64,000 bases of DNA, taken from contig OY829646.1 of the NCBI GenBank assembly GCA_963691815.1, forward strand, positions 20,547,194-20,611,193, in the 5' to 3' direction. Position numbers and translations under genes: made by a program. Positions 23,970 to 64,000 of this stretch are shown one piece after another; the stretch's first letter is position 1; every line of letters begins with the position of its first letter. This stretch comes from Echiichthys vipera (Eukaryota; Chordata; Actinopteri; Perciformes; Trachinidae). Below the pieces are notes generated by a model that saw only the letters and a list, made by a program, of their open reading frames with translations, was not told the DNA's origin and ran no database searches.

Positions 23970-24180
23970 AAACAAAAAATCCCTCCGCACAGGAGGAACA
24001 AACAAATATCGATGGTTATAGAACAAAGTACAAAATAAAGTCGCTCCATCCAGGAGGAAAAAACAAAAAGGCAAAGTTAACAAACTAAACTCTAAACTAA
24101 GTCTAAACTAAGGAATAACAAAAAACAAAGTGAACAAAATAAGAAATTAAACAAAGTCGCTCCAACCAGGAGGAAAAAAC
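23970..24180. repeat. Three spaced copies of a CTCC...CAGGAGGAA word
   Basis: AATCCCTCCGCACAGGAGGA (about 23978), AAAGTCGCTCCATCCAGGAG (about 24038) and AAAGTCGCTCCAACCAGGAG (about 24154), each followed by an A-rich AAAAAACAA stretch. Unit spacing is about 60 and 116 bp. They look like a decayed tandem array within an A-rich segment. Confidence 0.45.
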
Positions 24181-24289
24181 AATGGAGACAAGAGCAATCA
24201 AAAGGTTAAACTTACTATGATCAAACAGGGAATACAAACACCTGAACGTGGATACAGTGAACTCAAACACATGAAAGAGACTGTGGAAA

Positions 24290-24660
24290 AACGCTGGATA
24301 CATTCGACACAAGAGGCACAGATATCCTTCTGGTCTCAGAGAGCACAAAGAACATTGTAATCATGGAGCTGACAGTGCCATGGGAGGACCGCTTGGGGGA
24401 GGCCCATGAAAGGAAGAGGACCAAGTATGATAACCTGGTCATCGACTGTTGTGCACAGGGCTGGAAGGCTAGGTGTATGCCCACCGAAGTAGGTAGTAGA
24501 GGATTTGTGGGGCACTCGCTCAACAACGCCCTAAGTGCCCTGGGCATCACAGGAACAGCAAGGAGCAGAGCCATCAAGAACATCACTGAAGCAGCTGAGA
24601 AAGCCTCGAGATGGCTCTGGATTCGGAGAGGAGAACCATGGGGAAAAGTGAATGTCACTT
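24290..24660 (+). pseudogene. C-terminal ORF fragment of an unidentified retroelement
   Basis: The frame starts before the first ATG: RGTDILLVSESTKNIVIMEL, TVPWEDRLGEAHERKRTKYD, QGWKARCMPTEVGSRGFVGH, SLNNALSALGITGTARSRAI and EAAEKASRWLWIRRGEPWG, then TGA. I have seen this ELTVPWE...VEVGxRGF...AAExASxWLW block at the end of reverse-transcriptase proteins of fish and invertebrate elements, but cannot name the clade. About 24661-24800 may be its 3' UTR. Confidence 0.5.
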
Positions 24661-25289
24661 GAACACAGGCCCGGTTTGATCACCCGTGGCTGGGTCGCCT
24701 GAGTAGGATGTCTGATATTTGAAAGACCCGAAACATCTGATGATCTCAGGTAACATCACTGATGATGTGTTCAGGTGCATCAGAGGACTGATGTATTCAA
24801 GAACTAACATTACACCACTGAAAGCTGTAGAAACATTTAGAAGTAGATACATTGTATTAACATCAAGAAATGAATGACTGCTCACAACTCTTGGCTGTGC
24901 TGCCTGCAGCTGATTACTTGATGCCCTCTGAGTCGGGGTGAAAAGTTGAATCTGAAGTGGCTGATTATGATGTAGCTTCTTCCTCTGAATCTGCCCCCTC
25001 AATCTGAGGAGGTGCAGGCACTTGTTCACCATGCCTTGGCAGTTCAACGTAAACAGTCAAGAAGAACATCCGATGCATGAAACAGACAGGTGAGCCAAGC
25101 CCTGTGTGCTGCCATCTCATAATAATCTCTGTAAGACAGCTGGCCCCTACACATCAAGTAAAAAATGAAAACTGCCAGCAGACCCGAGAGCTTCTTTTGT
25201 CGCTGTGACATCGATATGTTGACACGCATCAGGGACTGCGCTGCTTACAAAGAGCTTAAACTTCATCTGCATGCGGTTTAGGAGGAAAT

Positions 25290-25893
25290 AAGGCCCACAT
25301 TTTAGTGTGTTTATTATGCACATCAGTTACCAAAAAATGACCATATCCCGGTTTAGGGAATAATCCGGTTATTGATGTTCCCCTTGTATACACATGCAGG
25401 GGTTGAATGGGAAAATGACGGAGTAACTCGACCTCCGCCAATGTACAGCTGGACTGACTATGGCTTTTTTTTCAGGTTTCCCTTCGTCAACATTACAAAC
25501 GGCTGACTTTTGGAGAATTATGACCGAAACAAGTCTTCTTGGTAGTAATGTTACTTGCCATTGCAAAGTCCTCCCTCGGTTTAAAGATTATATAATTGTT
25601 GGGTTTTTTTCACAGTGTTTTCGGGGCCGTTGCTTCCTGGTTTATTCTATTTCCGGGTCAAAAGTCACCGCCACGAAGTGGGAAACATGCGCAGTCGAGA
25701 AACCCGATAATAACCCGAGAACGATGTTTACATGCATGAATAATCTGGGAACTGAAGGAGTTCTCTAGGTCTGTTAAATGAGGTATGAAAACCTCAATTT
25801 TACCCGGGGTATGGTGTTTACATGGTGTTTAAGAAACCGGGGTATGCCCTTAACCCAATTGTAATTTTAAACTGCATGTAAACACACTCATTG
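25290..25893. mobile_element. Non-autonomous DNA element (MITE) with degenerate inverted ends
   Basis: The left end TTTTAGTGTGTTTATTATGC and right end GCATGTAAACACACTCATTG are approximate inverted repeats. Inside, GGTTTAGGGAATAATCCGGT on the left and AAACCGGGGTATGCCCTTAA on the right are also roughly mirrored, and TTTACATGCATGAATAATC recurs. No transposase is present. Confidence 0.45.
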
Positions 25894-26924
25894 TGAGCCT
25901 TTGCATAATAGTGCGTCAAATATGCACCTGGATTAACATGTTATTCATGTTTTAATGATACTCTTCGCCAAACTGTCACTCAATTTATCTGCCTTTCTAC
26001 TGCCTCTCTTCTTTTGTCTCTCATCGGTTTTCTCAGCCACCCAAAGTCAGTGAAGCAACTATATGGGCTCCTGTGTGTTTGGCACGCCGCCAGTACCTCC
26101 ACTTTTAGGTCTGAATTGTGTTTTCTATGTCTATGGATTTGTGTGTGTGACAGAGAAAGAAAAAGAAATGAAAGAGTGAGCGTGTGCAAAAGATAAAGAG
26201 AGGGCGGGAGACTTGCAAAGTGTCAGTGTGAGTATGTCTGGCTGTCTGGGTGGGTGTGCCTGTGAAGCTGCAAAATCATTTAAATTTGGAAAGGTATGCA
26301 GGATTGCTCAGTAGTGATTCTGATCGGAGCCAAATTTCTCTGTCAGAAAAGTCCCCAACCAGCCTCCTTGCAATTTCACAGTGATTGGAGAAAGAGTGAA
26401 AAAAGAGAGGGAGGAGAGCATGAGAAAGAGAAGAAAGGGGGTTGAAATGAATAGAAAGTAACTGAGGAGAGTATGGTAAAACTGACTGCATTTTGTGAGT
26501 AATTCAGCTTTGTGAGTAACTCACAGCTTTCCAGGAATAAGCAACTGAAGTTTAAATTACACATTGTTCTCATTGTCTCCCATTCTCACAGAATCCATCA
26601 AACTACCCTTTCTAAGTTTCACTTGTCATTTTTCTCTGCCCACATTTTCAGTGAGGGCAGGGTGACACAGGCTCAGACAGATGATGAGTCACATTCATGA
26701 ATGTGAGCAATTTACTAACTTTAATGTCTGGTATGTGTAGTGAAGATGAAAGCTTGCGTGTCATTTCAAGTTTTTATATATAAAAAAAATAATTATCCGT
26801 ATCACCCTTTCCAACATGGGTCTACTGAGAGCAAATCAGATCTGTGTTGTTCTTTCAGTCAAGTAGATGATTTCACGTTGTTGACACAAACAGTGCCTCT
26901 GGATTTAATGTATGTAGGAGCCCA

Positions 26925-27130
26925 CAGTATCCCAGCAGAGTGGCATTTGGGCTGCAGAGTGGAATGGCAAGTAGGCATGCTGTCCTTGGACCAGAGATCC
27001 AGGGTTTAAGTCCTTATGTTGACAAGCATCCGCCCTGCTGAAGCCTCCAACAGCCAGACACTGAGTCTCTACGAGCTCCAGGGGAGCCGCTGTGTAGCTG
27101 AGCTACCTGACTTCCCTGCAGAGGGAAAAG
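26925..27130 (+). mobile_element. Probable tRNA-derived SINE remnant
   Basis: TGGCAAGTAGGCATGCTGTC followed by GGGTTTAAGTCC (one mismatch to a B box), then CCGCCCTGCTGAAGCCTCC, CAGACACTGAGTC and GCTCCAGGGGAGCCGCTGTG. The order of head, CTGCTGAAG, ACACTGA and CTCCAGGGG blocks resembles common fish SINEs. A 3' tail is not clear. Confidence 0.4.
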
Positions 27131-28550
27131 CATGTTTCCCTGCAATGCATCACTTGATATCACTGGAAATACACCAGATGTGAACATAGATGTCACCTCT
27201 TTGTTAAGATGAGTCATTTCCCACTTGATGTAAATGTAGCCTTTAAGTTTGCAGAATGTTTTTTGAGCATGTGACGGGTAGACAGCACACGCAAGAGGTT
27301 TCTCACAAATATCATGCCTGGGGAAAAGATGTGCAAAAGACTGGATTAATAATCACAGCATGGGTCTAATCTGTTCTCATATCATGAAACTATTTCAATA
27401 GCCCAGCTAGCCAAAGATTAGTACAGCAAGGGAGCTGCAGTACTTGAAAAAGCACCCTCTTTATTTAGATCTCCCCTCCCCATATTCTCTCCTCCCTCCT
27501 TGTTTCTTTCTCATCCTCCTTTGTCCCTGTCCTTTGCTCTTTTTCTAATCAGTTTGACTTGACATTGTCTGCGTTACTTCATTTGTATTGCACAGAACAA
27601 ACATTGCCATGGTAAAGCTGGTGACACAGTGGAGGATTACTTGGTTGATTTAGTCTGGATCTGCCACCAATCTGAGGAAATCCCTACGAGAGGTTAGAAA
27701 GGACCGATGGTCAGTCAGGCCTATCTCGTAGTGTGAGAGGTTTACAAATTGGATCTATACTGCTCTAATCAACGAGCAGACACGTTACAGCTATCTTGAT
27801 TATGTCAAACCTTAAATTTATGATGCATCATTGGCCAGTTGAGTTTTTTTGATTGGTGTGAGAGCTCCTGTGAGATCTGAGATTTATTATTGTATTTATT
27901 TCAGTTATAGCAAAGTGTGACACCCTGCTATTGTCTGACTGTAGTGTGAGCATGAGATACAAAAGGTGACAGCCAACAATGTGTATCTGATGCAATGCAT
28001 TCAAAATTCTTCCCCTCTGCTTGTTTCCCTCTCCTCTCTCCCACCCATTTCCCCCTTTTATCTCCCAAACCCCTTTCTCTCTCTTAGTGCTCCCTCTTTG
28101 CACTCTTTCTCAACTTTCTTTCTCTTGCATTGCCTGCACCTTCCTTCCCTTTCACATATAGATGTCACAGTGAAATAAAGAAGTGATCATCTGTTGTGAA
28201 ACATTGAAATAAGCTTGCAAAATAACATGCTGCTTGTTACTCTCCTCCTTTCTTTTCCCCTTCCCTTGTTCCTCCTATCCCTTCTCCTCTCATATATTTC
28301 TGTGCATGTCTCCTCCTCTGTCTTTTAGGCCCAAATCAGCAGCGATGAATATCATCATCAGAATAATTGTCAACATTTACGCCCAGAATGCAAATTGCAT
28401 ATTAAAAATGTGCTTATGTACATGTGTGTGCATCATTGCAGTATTTTAAAATGTGGTTGTGTTAGTGCACACTCACGAAATGTCTCTGCTCCAAGTTTAT
28501 CTCATTGTTTGAACAGCACTGCTTTAATTAGGACAGGCCTGACTATTCCT

Positions 28551-28554
28551 GTGT

Positions 28555-28585
<31 letters not shown>

Positions 28586-28592
28586 GGGGGGG
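28551..28592. repeat. (GT)9 followed by a run of 24 G
   Basis: Nine GT units then about 24 consecutive G, followed by TGCGTGCGCACGCG, an alternating purine-pyrimidine stretch. Confidence 0.9.
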
Positions 28593-28797
28593 TGCGTGCG
28601 CACGCGTGCCTAAAAGTGAGTATTGGTGTCTGGTGTGCATGTTACCATAGTGCCCCCAAGTGGAGGACTGTGGCAGGGTATATATTCTATAGTCTTGTTT
28701 CTCTACACACCCACACACTCCAATGACACGGTGTTATATTTGGAAACACAATTTCATGCTATCAGTACTGGCTAGCTATTCCATTTAGATAGCAGCC

Positions 28798-28798
<1 letters not shown>

Positions 28799-28832
<34 letters not shown>
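28799..28832. repeat. (TG)n microsatellite
   Basis: About 15 TG units ending in CGCAC. Confidence 0.9.
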
Positions 28833-28833
<1 letters not shown>

Positions 28834-28917
28834 ACTTGCGGTAAATGTGTCTGTATGTATGCATCTGATTGTGTGTCTGTGAGTGCACAGGCTGTCTGAG
28901 CGTTTCACAGAGATGAG

Positions 28918-28939
28918 CCCCCCCCCCCCCCCCCCCCCC
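28918..28939. repeat. Run of 22 C
   Basis: Uninterrupted C tract, 326 bp from the G24 tract on the same strand. Confidence 0.9.
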
Positions 28940-29486
28940 AAGTTTATTGAAATTAAAAGTTGGTTGTCATGGTAACATTTGGATTCTCAGTAATTATGTT
29001 GATTAAAAATGTGAAAATTAATTAAAAAGTCAGGAAAATTATCTCACAGCAGATGATCAGCGAAACATCAAAATGATTCAGATCTTTTTCCCTCCCTCCC
29101 TCCCTCCTTCCTGCTCTCTCTAATACACACAAGTCTCGTCCTCTTTCTGTCTCTCTGTCGCACTTCAGAAGTTCTTTATTGCCATCCAACACTGAATTAT
29201 CTACATTCATCCCTCACACATGCTTTGTCTCAGCCTGTTTCTTCCTTCCTTTCACACTTAAATACCTCATTTATGACATGATGAGTTTTGTCTAAATGTC
29301 CACAAACACAACAGCAAAAACATTCTGCAAAACTTTCACAAACATGCACTGTATTCAATAAACTAATTTTCAATGTGTCAACAAGCTTGACAAGACTTGT
29401 CCCATACCAACACAGCAGCGAAAGTAACACAAAACAACAGCAATCTCTCTTTCAGTCTCTCCATTACTCAGGTTCTCTCACAATCT

Positions 29487-29632
29487 GCCTCTTGTTCTCT
29501 CTCTCTCTCTCTCTCTCTGACAGAAAAAGGCTCAACAAAGTGTAATCTCTTTCTCTTATTAGCAACAGCAAACACAAAAACAATGAAGTCACCCTCCTCC
29601 CCTCCCTCTCTCTCCCTCTCTCTCTCTCTCTC
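29487..29632. repeat. Two CT-rich simple repeat runs
   Basis: CT dinucleotide runs at 29496-29518 and about 29604-29632, separated by non-repetitive sequence. Confidence 0.85.
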
Positions 29633-30135
29633 TGTCTGCCCTTCTCCTCTCATCAGCTTTAATGAACCACAAATCTCATCAGCCATCTTGTTCTACCATC
29701 ACTACTTCCTGCACTTTAACCATGACTGGCTACTTATAGCATGGTTGTTGGCTGATGACCTAGAGTGTTGTGACCTGACTGGTCATAATTGATATTTAGG
29801 TGTAATGTAGAATACATGTAGATTTTCCACACTGTCAAGGTCAGTATTACGTAAGCAGAGATCAGTTATGACAGTTTTCAGTGCTAGTGTGACAGTCCTG
29901 CCCCATGGCTACTGTTTACTAAGTGGTGATTCACTGCCAGCCGATCTTCAGCTTGTTTAATATCTCACCATGTGGATGTTAAGGAGGACGGTGTTATATA
30001 TTTACAGCCATCATGTGACAGAGGTGGGAGCATAATTTTGGTTTTTGTATAGCTCAACCTATTTTTCTCTGTACATGTTACCATGTTCTTTGGGAAAGTT
30101 AACATTATTTGTTAAGGAAGGTAAAAACTAAATTA

Positions 30136-30418
30136 AGGCTGTAACTAACAATTATTTTCATCGTCAATTAATCCTGTGATTATTTTCATAATCAATCAAT
30201 TAGTTGTGGTCTATGAAAAAGAGTCATTGAGTGCGTCCCTAAGCCCACGATGACATCCTCAAATGTCTCGTTTTGTCCACAGCTCAAATATATTCTGATT
30301 ACTGTCAAAGATGAGTAAAGAAACCTGAACATATTCATATTTAAGAAGCTGGAATCAGTGAATTTTGACTTTAATCTAATATTTGACAACAAATGATTAA
30401 TCTTTGCTGCTCTAAACT
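30136..30418. mobile_element. MITE with GGCTG(T/C)AACTAAC ends (hAT-like)
   Basis: Starts AAGGCTGTAACTAACAATTA, contains CTAAGCCCACGATGACATCC, TCAAATGTCTCGTTTTGTCC, AAGAAACCTGAACATATTC and AAGAAGCTGGAATCAGTGAA, and ends AACAAATGATTAATCTTTGC then TGCTCTA. I recognise this as an abundant fish repeat whose ends mirror each other (GCTGCAACTAACGATTA / TAATCGTTGCAGC). It is non-coding. Confidence 0.6.
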
Positions 30419-30599
30419 AAATAGCGTTCAACATTCATCAGAGACTTGCAGCTGTAATACTAAGCCTGTGTTGTTTTGTGCATCACCATCTTACAGAAAG
30501 CATTATAAGAGAGATTTTCTGAAACATGTAAATAAAACAAGCCTGTGAATAATCATTTGTCCAGCTCATCATTATCCCCAAAGAAATCTAAGTCATAAG

Positions 30600-30960
30600 C
30601 AACTGTACTTGGTTATTTGTCTAGGAAAACGTTTCACCTCTCATCCAAGAGGCTTCATCAGTTCATGTACGCATCTGACCAGGCTGGGACTGGTCCAACT
30701 ATCTGGTGTGGAGATCCAGGTATTTAACAAGGCCGATGATGTCACTGGACCCCTTTGTGCTCCAAGTGCAAACGACCGTCGTTGGAGTGGCAGTGTTTGG
30801 TGCGAAGTTGGTTTTGACTTTGTTAGTGCTCTACCGGGTCTTAACAACAGTCGTTGGAGTCACAGGAGGCCATTTGTGAACAGTTGTTCTTTGAGGTTAA
30901 ATTGTTGAATCTCCGTGGAAGGGATGAAAGGGCTGCATTGTAAATTGGAGATAGGTGGTG
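30600..30960 (-). mobile_element. 3' end of a Penelope-like retroelement
   Basis: On the minus strand HHLSPIYNAALSSLP (about 30957-30913) and RRFNNLTSKNN match the end of fish Penelope-like proteins, where it follows the GIY-YIG endonuclease. Then comes the typical 3' UTR, including GAACTGATGAAGCCTCTTGG and ATGAGAGGTGAAACGTTTTC. The reverse transcriptase and endonuclease core are missing. Confidence 0.6.
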
Positions 30961-31508
30961 TCTTAGGTCGCACTCACACTGTCCATCCGTACTGTGCCCA
31001 AACAGGTTTTACGGGTAAAACCTAGTTCGTTTGACCAGTGTGAGTGCAACCGCACCGCGTCTACGGACCGTTCAGGAGAGGTGGGCTTTTGTAATGCGTG
31101 TTTGCACATGTACGGGCACGAGCGTGCACACGTGTACGAGCATGACCACGAGGCCTGACGTAATTTTATGTGCGCCTGTTCGGACATATCAAAAAATAAA
31201 TAAATAAAAAAGACGGACCATGCGCGGACATTTAACAACAACAACAATGGCAGCGGAAGGTTCGAGTTGGTGTGATGCGGAGGTGGAGTGTTTGCTGCAG
31301 ATTTGGTCGGATGAAAGTATTCAGTCGGACAAGACCCACAAAAACTCGGAGGTCTATGGAAAGATTTGTAAACAAAGTGACGCATCACGATGATGTCAGT
31401 CAATGCGTGTGACGTGTTACAGCGTTATGACGTATGGACAGGCATGAAGCATTTGCGCGAGGCCCAGGCAGTGTGAGTACAAACGGGCCTGGCCAGCGGG
31501 GGGCGTTC
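30961..31508 (+). mobile_element. DNA element with GTGTGAGT ends carrying a Myb/SANT-like ORF
   Basis: Left GGTCGCACTCACACTG and right CAGTGTGAGTACAAACGGG are inverted relative to each other, with a further ACCAGTGTGAGTGCAAC inside. It is a longer relative of 3036-3178. The GC content is higher than its neighbours. It carries one coding fragment (next entry) and no transposase. Confidence 0.5.
31245..31394 (+). pseudogene. Myb/SANT-like (trihelix) DNA-binding domain fragment
   Basis: ATG at 31247 opens MAAEGSSWCDAEVECLLQIW, SDESIQSDKTHKNSEVYGKI and CKQSDASR before a stop. The pattern W...EV..LL.IW.DE.IQ......KN..VY..I is the start of the Myb/SANT-like domain found in fish PIF/Harbinger-type accessory proteins and host proteins derived from them. 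The second half of the domain is gone. Confidence 0.55.
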
Positions 31509-31897
31509 TGCTTCACTTACATTCAAGCATAAATTTAAAAACACATTTCAGTCTTTTTCCAGCAATAATTTTAATTAAATTTCAGCTTTATTCAAGATTA
31601 ATTTCAATTAAATGTATTAATTCTAATTAAGTCATGTTCAGATATGAATAAGTAATTTTAGTTTTTTTCAGTTTTCATCCAGGGATGTCACAGTAGTACA
31701 TTTTTTTCTTCATATTTTGCATACTATAACAGTTATTAATACTTAATCTATCAGGGTTTTCTTGATTCTGATTTAACGCCAAGTGTGTTATCTCTTATTA
31801 TTTGTTCAGACACGAGAATACCATTGAAAGCTTGTGTGGTTTACATGTGCACCAGTCTGTGATTATGTTTCTTCCTCATTTATGATTGTCATGCACT
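31509..31897 (-). other. myom2 3' UTR and downstream flank
   Basis: AT-rich sequence after the myom2 stop, ending at the AATAAA signal (31587-31592); the part below about 31570 is the downstream flank. Confidence 0.5.
31587..31592 (-). terminator. Candidate poly(A) signal of myom2
   Basis: AATAAA on the minus strand, about 306 nt after the stop codon, followed by AT-rich sequence. The AT-rich stretch 31593-31897 would be the 3' UTR. No other perfect AATAAA is seen between the stop and this site. Confidence 0.5.
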
Positions 31898-62608
<30,711 letters not shown>

Positions 62609-64000
62609 CTAAAGACAAACAGTAAGTCAGTTTTGTGAACAATTAAAGTTTTCCTAGAACACAGGCTGATGATTTTGTAAATTCTTAAAGATATATATGA
62701 TTTTGAACATGTAACTACTGTTTCAAATATTTAAGATGAGACGTTGGTATCTCTGCACAAATAGCATTTGTGCTGCTATGACACCAACATAAAAGAAAAA
62801 TGTGTGGTTGATATTAGAGAGTCTTAAGCACCATAAAAAAGGTTTTTCAAGAGGTTGCATTATAGTATATATTTCACCTTACTGTTTAACATCTGTGTTC
62901 AAGAAATGACAGTCTAAGCTTCAGAGAGTCATTAGCTTTCGACGTGGTAATTACTGTCTGACTGCTAACCATTGGGCACCACTGGGCAAATATGATCATA
63001 CTGCCTCCATTTGTTAGCTGAGTCTCAAAAACAACTTAACTTACAATAACTTAAAATTTGTGATTTGGATCATTGCTGCTGACACAGCTTTTTAAAAGGA
63101 GGACATAATTTAGCCACAAAATCCTCCCTGTGTACTGCTGCTATACACAGTCTCTTTACGCAGAGCTAAATCACAGATTCAGCACAGTATGTCACTGAAG
63201 GCCCAACCCATGATAGGCTGCCCCAGAGCTGCCCAATAGCTGCCTGTTGGCTGAGAGCAGGATTTTGTCAGCAGGAGAGACACATCCAGCAATGGGAAGC
63301 TTTGAATATCTTCCATCACTGTTGTCCATAAAGCTTTCAGGCCTGATGATCCTGAGAGCTGGCAGACCAAGCAGTCAGTGTGGGGGACACTGGGAGGAGA
63401 CTGATGCCGGAGGGGCCATGTTGTGTATTAAGAGAGGAAGATGACCAAAAGTAATGTCTTCTGTCTTCTTTTGCAAGTGGATGGTTGGAAGAATGACAAC
63501 CATTTATGTAGCGCATGGGGTATGTCCAAATTGAAAAAAGTGAATAAAACAAAAGTATGTGAAAAAAAGAACATACTAACGTGCTTTGTCACCTACACAA
63601 CTAGGAATTCAGATTTGAAGCAGAGGAAAAGCTATTCTCCCTTGTGGTTGTTTAAATGTGCCGGGATTGATGGCTAGTCTGTAGAGGAATAATCATCTTG
63701 AACATACAAATCAAACTTATATTTCATCAGTCAAACAGTGTTCAGGAAACATTACACACACAAGCTTTATACTTACTTGAGTTTGAAATAAAAGATAAGG
63801 GAATCGGTTAGGGAAATAAGTGCTGTACCGGCTCTACCACTACAATTTGAAGAATTCAACATTGTCATTGAACACTGAGAAAAGGTTAAATGAGAAAAGG
63901 TTAGACTTGTGTGCTGGTTAGCTGCTCATTAGCAATATTGAAAAAAGAAGCAAGAAGAAATGAGCAGGAGTAAGAACATCTTTCTTTCATTTTCTAGTGT
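62609..64000. other. myom2 intron upstream of the first resolved exon
   Basis: Apart from the speculative exon 63777-63862 no coding sequence resembling the M-protein head is visible on the minus strand. The true upstream exons are most likely outside the window. Confidence 0.5.
63777..63862 (-). other. Candidate alternative first coding exon of myom2 (speculative)
   Basis: An ATG at 63862-63860 opens 28 codons (MLNSSNCSGRAGTALISLTD, then a short hydrophobic end) that run into a consensus donor CAA|GTAAGT. The two leftover bases AA fit the phase of exon 62551-62608 exactly and would make Asn. The peptide does not resemble the known M-protein N-terminus and no promoter is visible, so this may be chance. 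The normal N-terminal exons are expected beyond position 64000. Confidence 0.2.

Larger units (their letters stand above)
25894..30135. other. Spacer with simple repeats and one SINE remnant
   Basis: No gene recognised. C/T-rich runs occur at 28020-28150 and 28240-28330, with the simple repeats and SINE listed separately. The longest open frame (29397-29792, plus) is made of CT-repeat codons (Ser/Leu) and is not a gene. Confidence 0.4.

Noticed and set aside
29397..29792. 131-codon open frame on the plus strand
   Set aside because: Its core is Ser/Leu codons from CT repeats, and it has no domain or splice signals that fit a gene.

Overview
The window is teleost fish nuclear DNA. It has split GT-AG exons, no operons, many (CA/GT)n microsatellites, and a dense mix of fish-type mobile elements: an RTE/Rex3-like LINE, an L2-like LINE, a Rex1/CR1-like LINE, a Penelope-like fragment, V-SINE-like SINEs, and PIF/Harbinger, hAT, Tc1/mariner-type and TTAA-flanked DNA elements. 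The species cannot be named from sequence alone.

The right half (about 31.6-64 kb) is one gene on the minus strand: a myomesin-family M-band protein, best matched to M-protein (myom2). I resolved 37 coding exons (62608 down to 31898). Every junction is GT-AG and the reading phase is continuous, giving 1384 complete residues plus the stop. The order is N-terminal helical end, Ig, Ig, five FN3 domains, five Ig domains joined by short helical linkers, and a proline-rich basic tail. The start codon and most of the N-terminal head lie beyond position 64000, unless a speculative alternative first exon at 63777-63862 is used. A poly(A) signal lies about 300 nt after the stop. Its introns carry an L2 LINE, a truncated V-SINE, a TA-flanked DNA transposon, a hAT-like MITE and at least three, probably five, MITEs that share TTAAAGG ends.

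The left half (1-31.5 kb) has no host gene I can support. Recognisable pieces are a Rex1/CR1-like LINE fragment (5.3-6.3 kb), a BED-finger hAT remnant (8.0-8.5 kb), a PIF/Harbinger element with remnants of both its proteins (13.7-15.45 kb), a nearly full-length but broken RTE/Rex3-like LINE with a SINE nested in it (20.2-23.8 kb), an ORF fragment of an unidentified retroelement (24.3-24.7 kb), a MITE (25.3-25.9 kb), a SINE remnant (26.9-27.1 kb), and a Penelope end plus a MITE carrying a Myb/SANT-like ORF (30.6-31.5 kb). The rest is AT-rich spacer and simple repeats.

I found no CRISPR array, prokaryotic system, tRNA gene or rRNA gene. The most interesting items are regulatory and evolutionary: a UG-repeat in place of the polypyrimidine tract at one myom2 3' splice site, a very long CA repeat 18 nt after the 5' splice site of a 39-nt exon, the extended Pro-rich tail, the family of TTAAAGG MITEs inside a single gene, and the dimeric Harbinger element.
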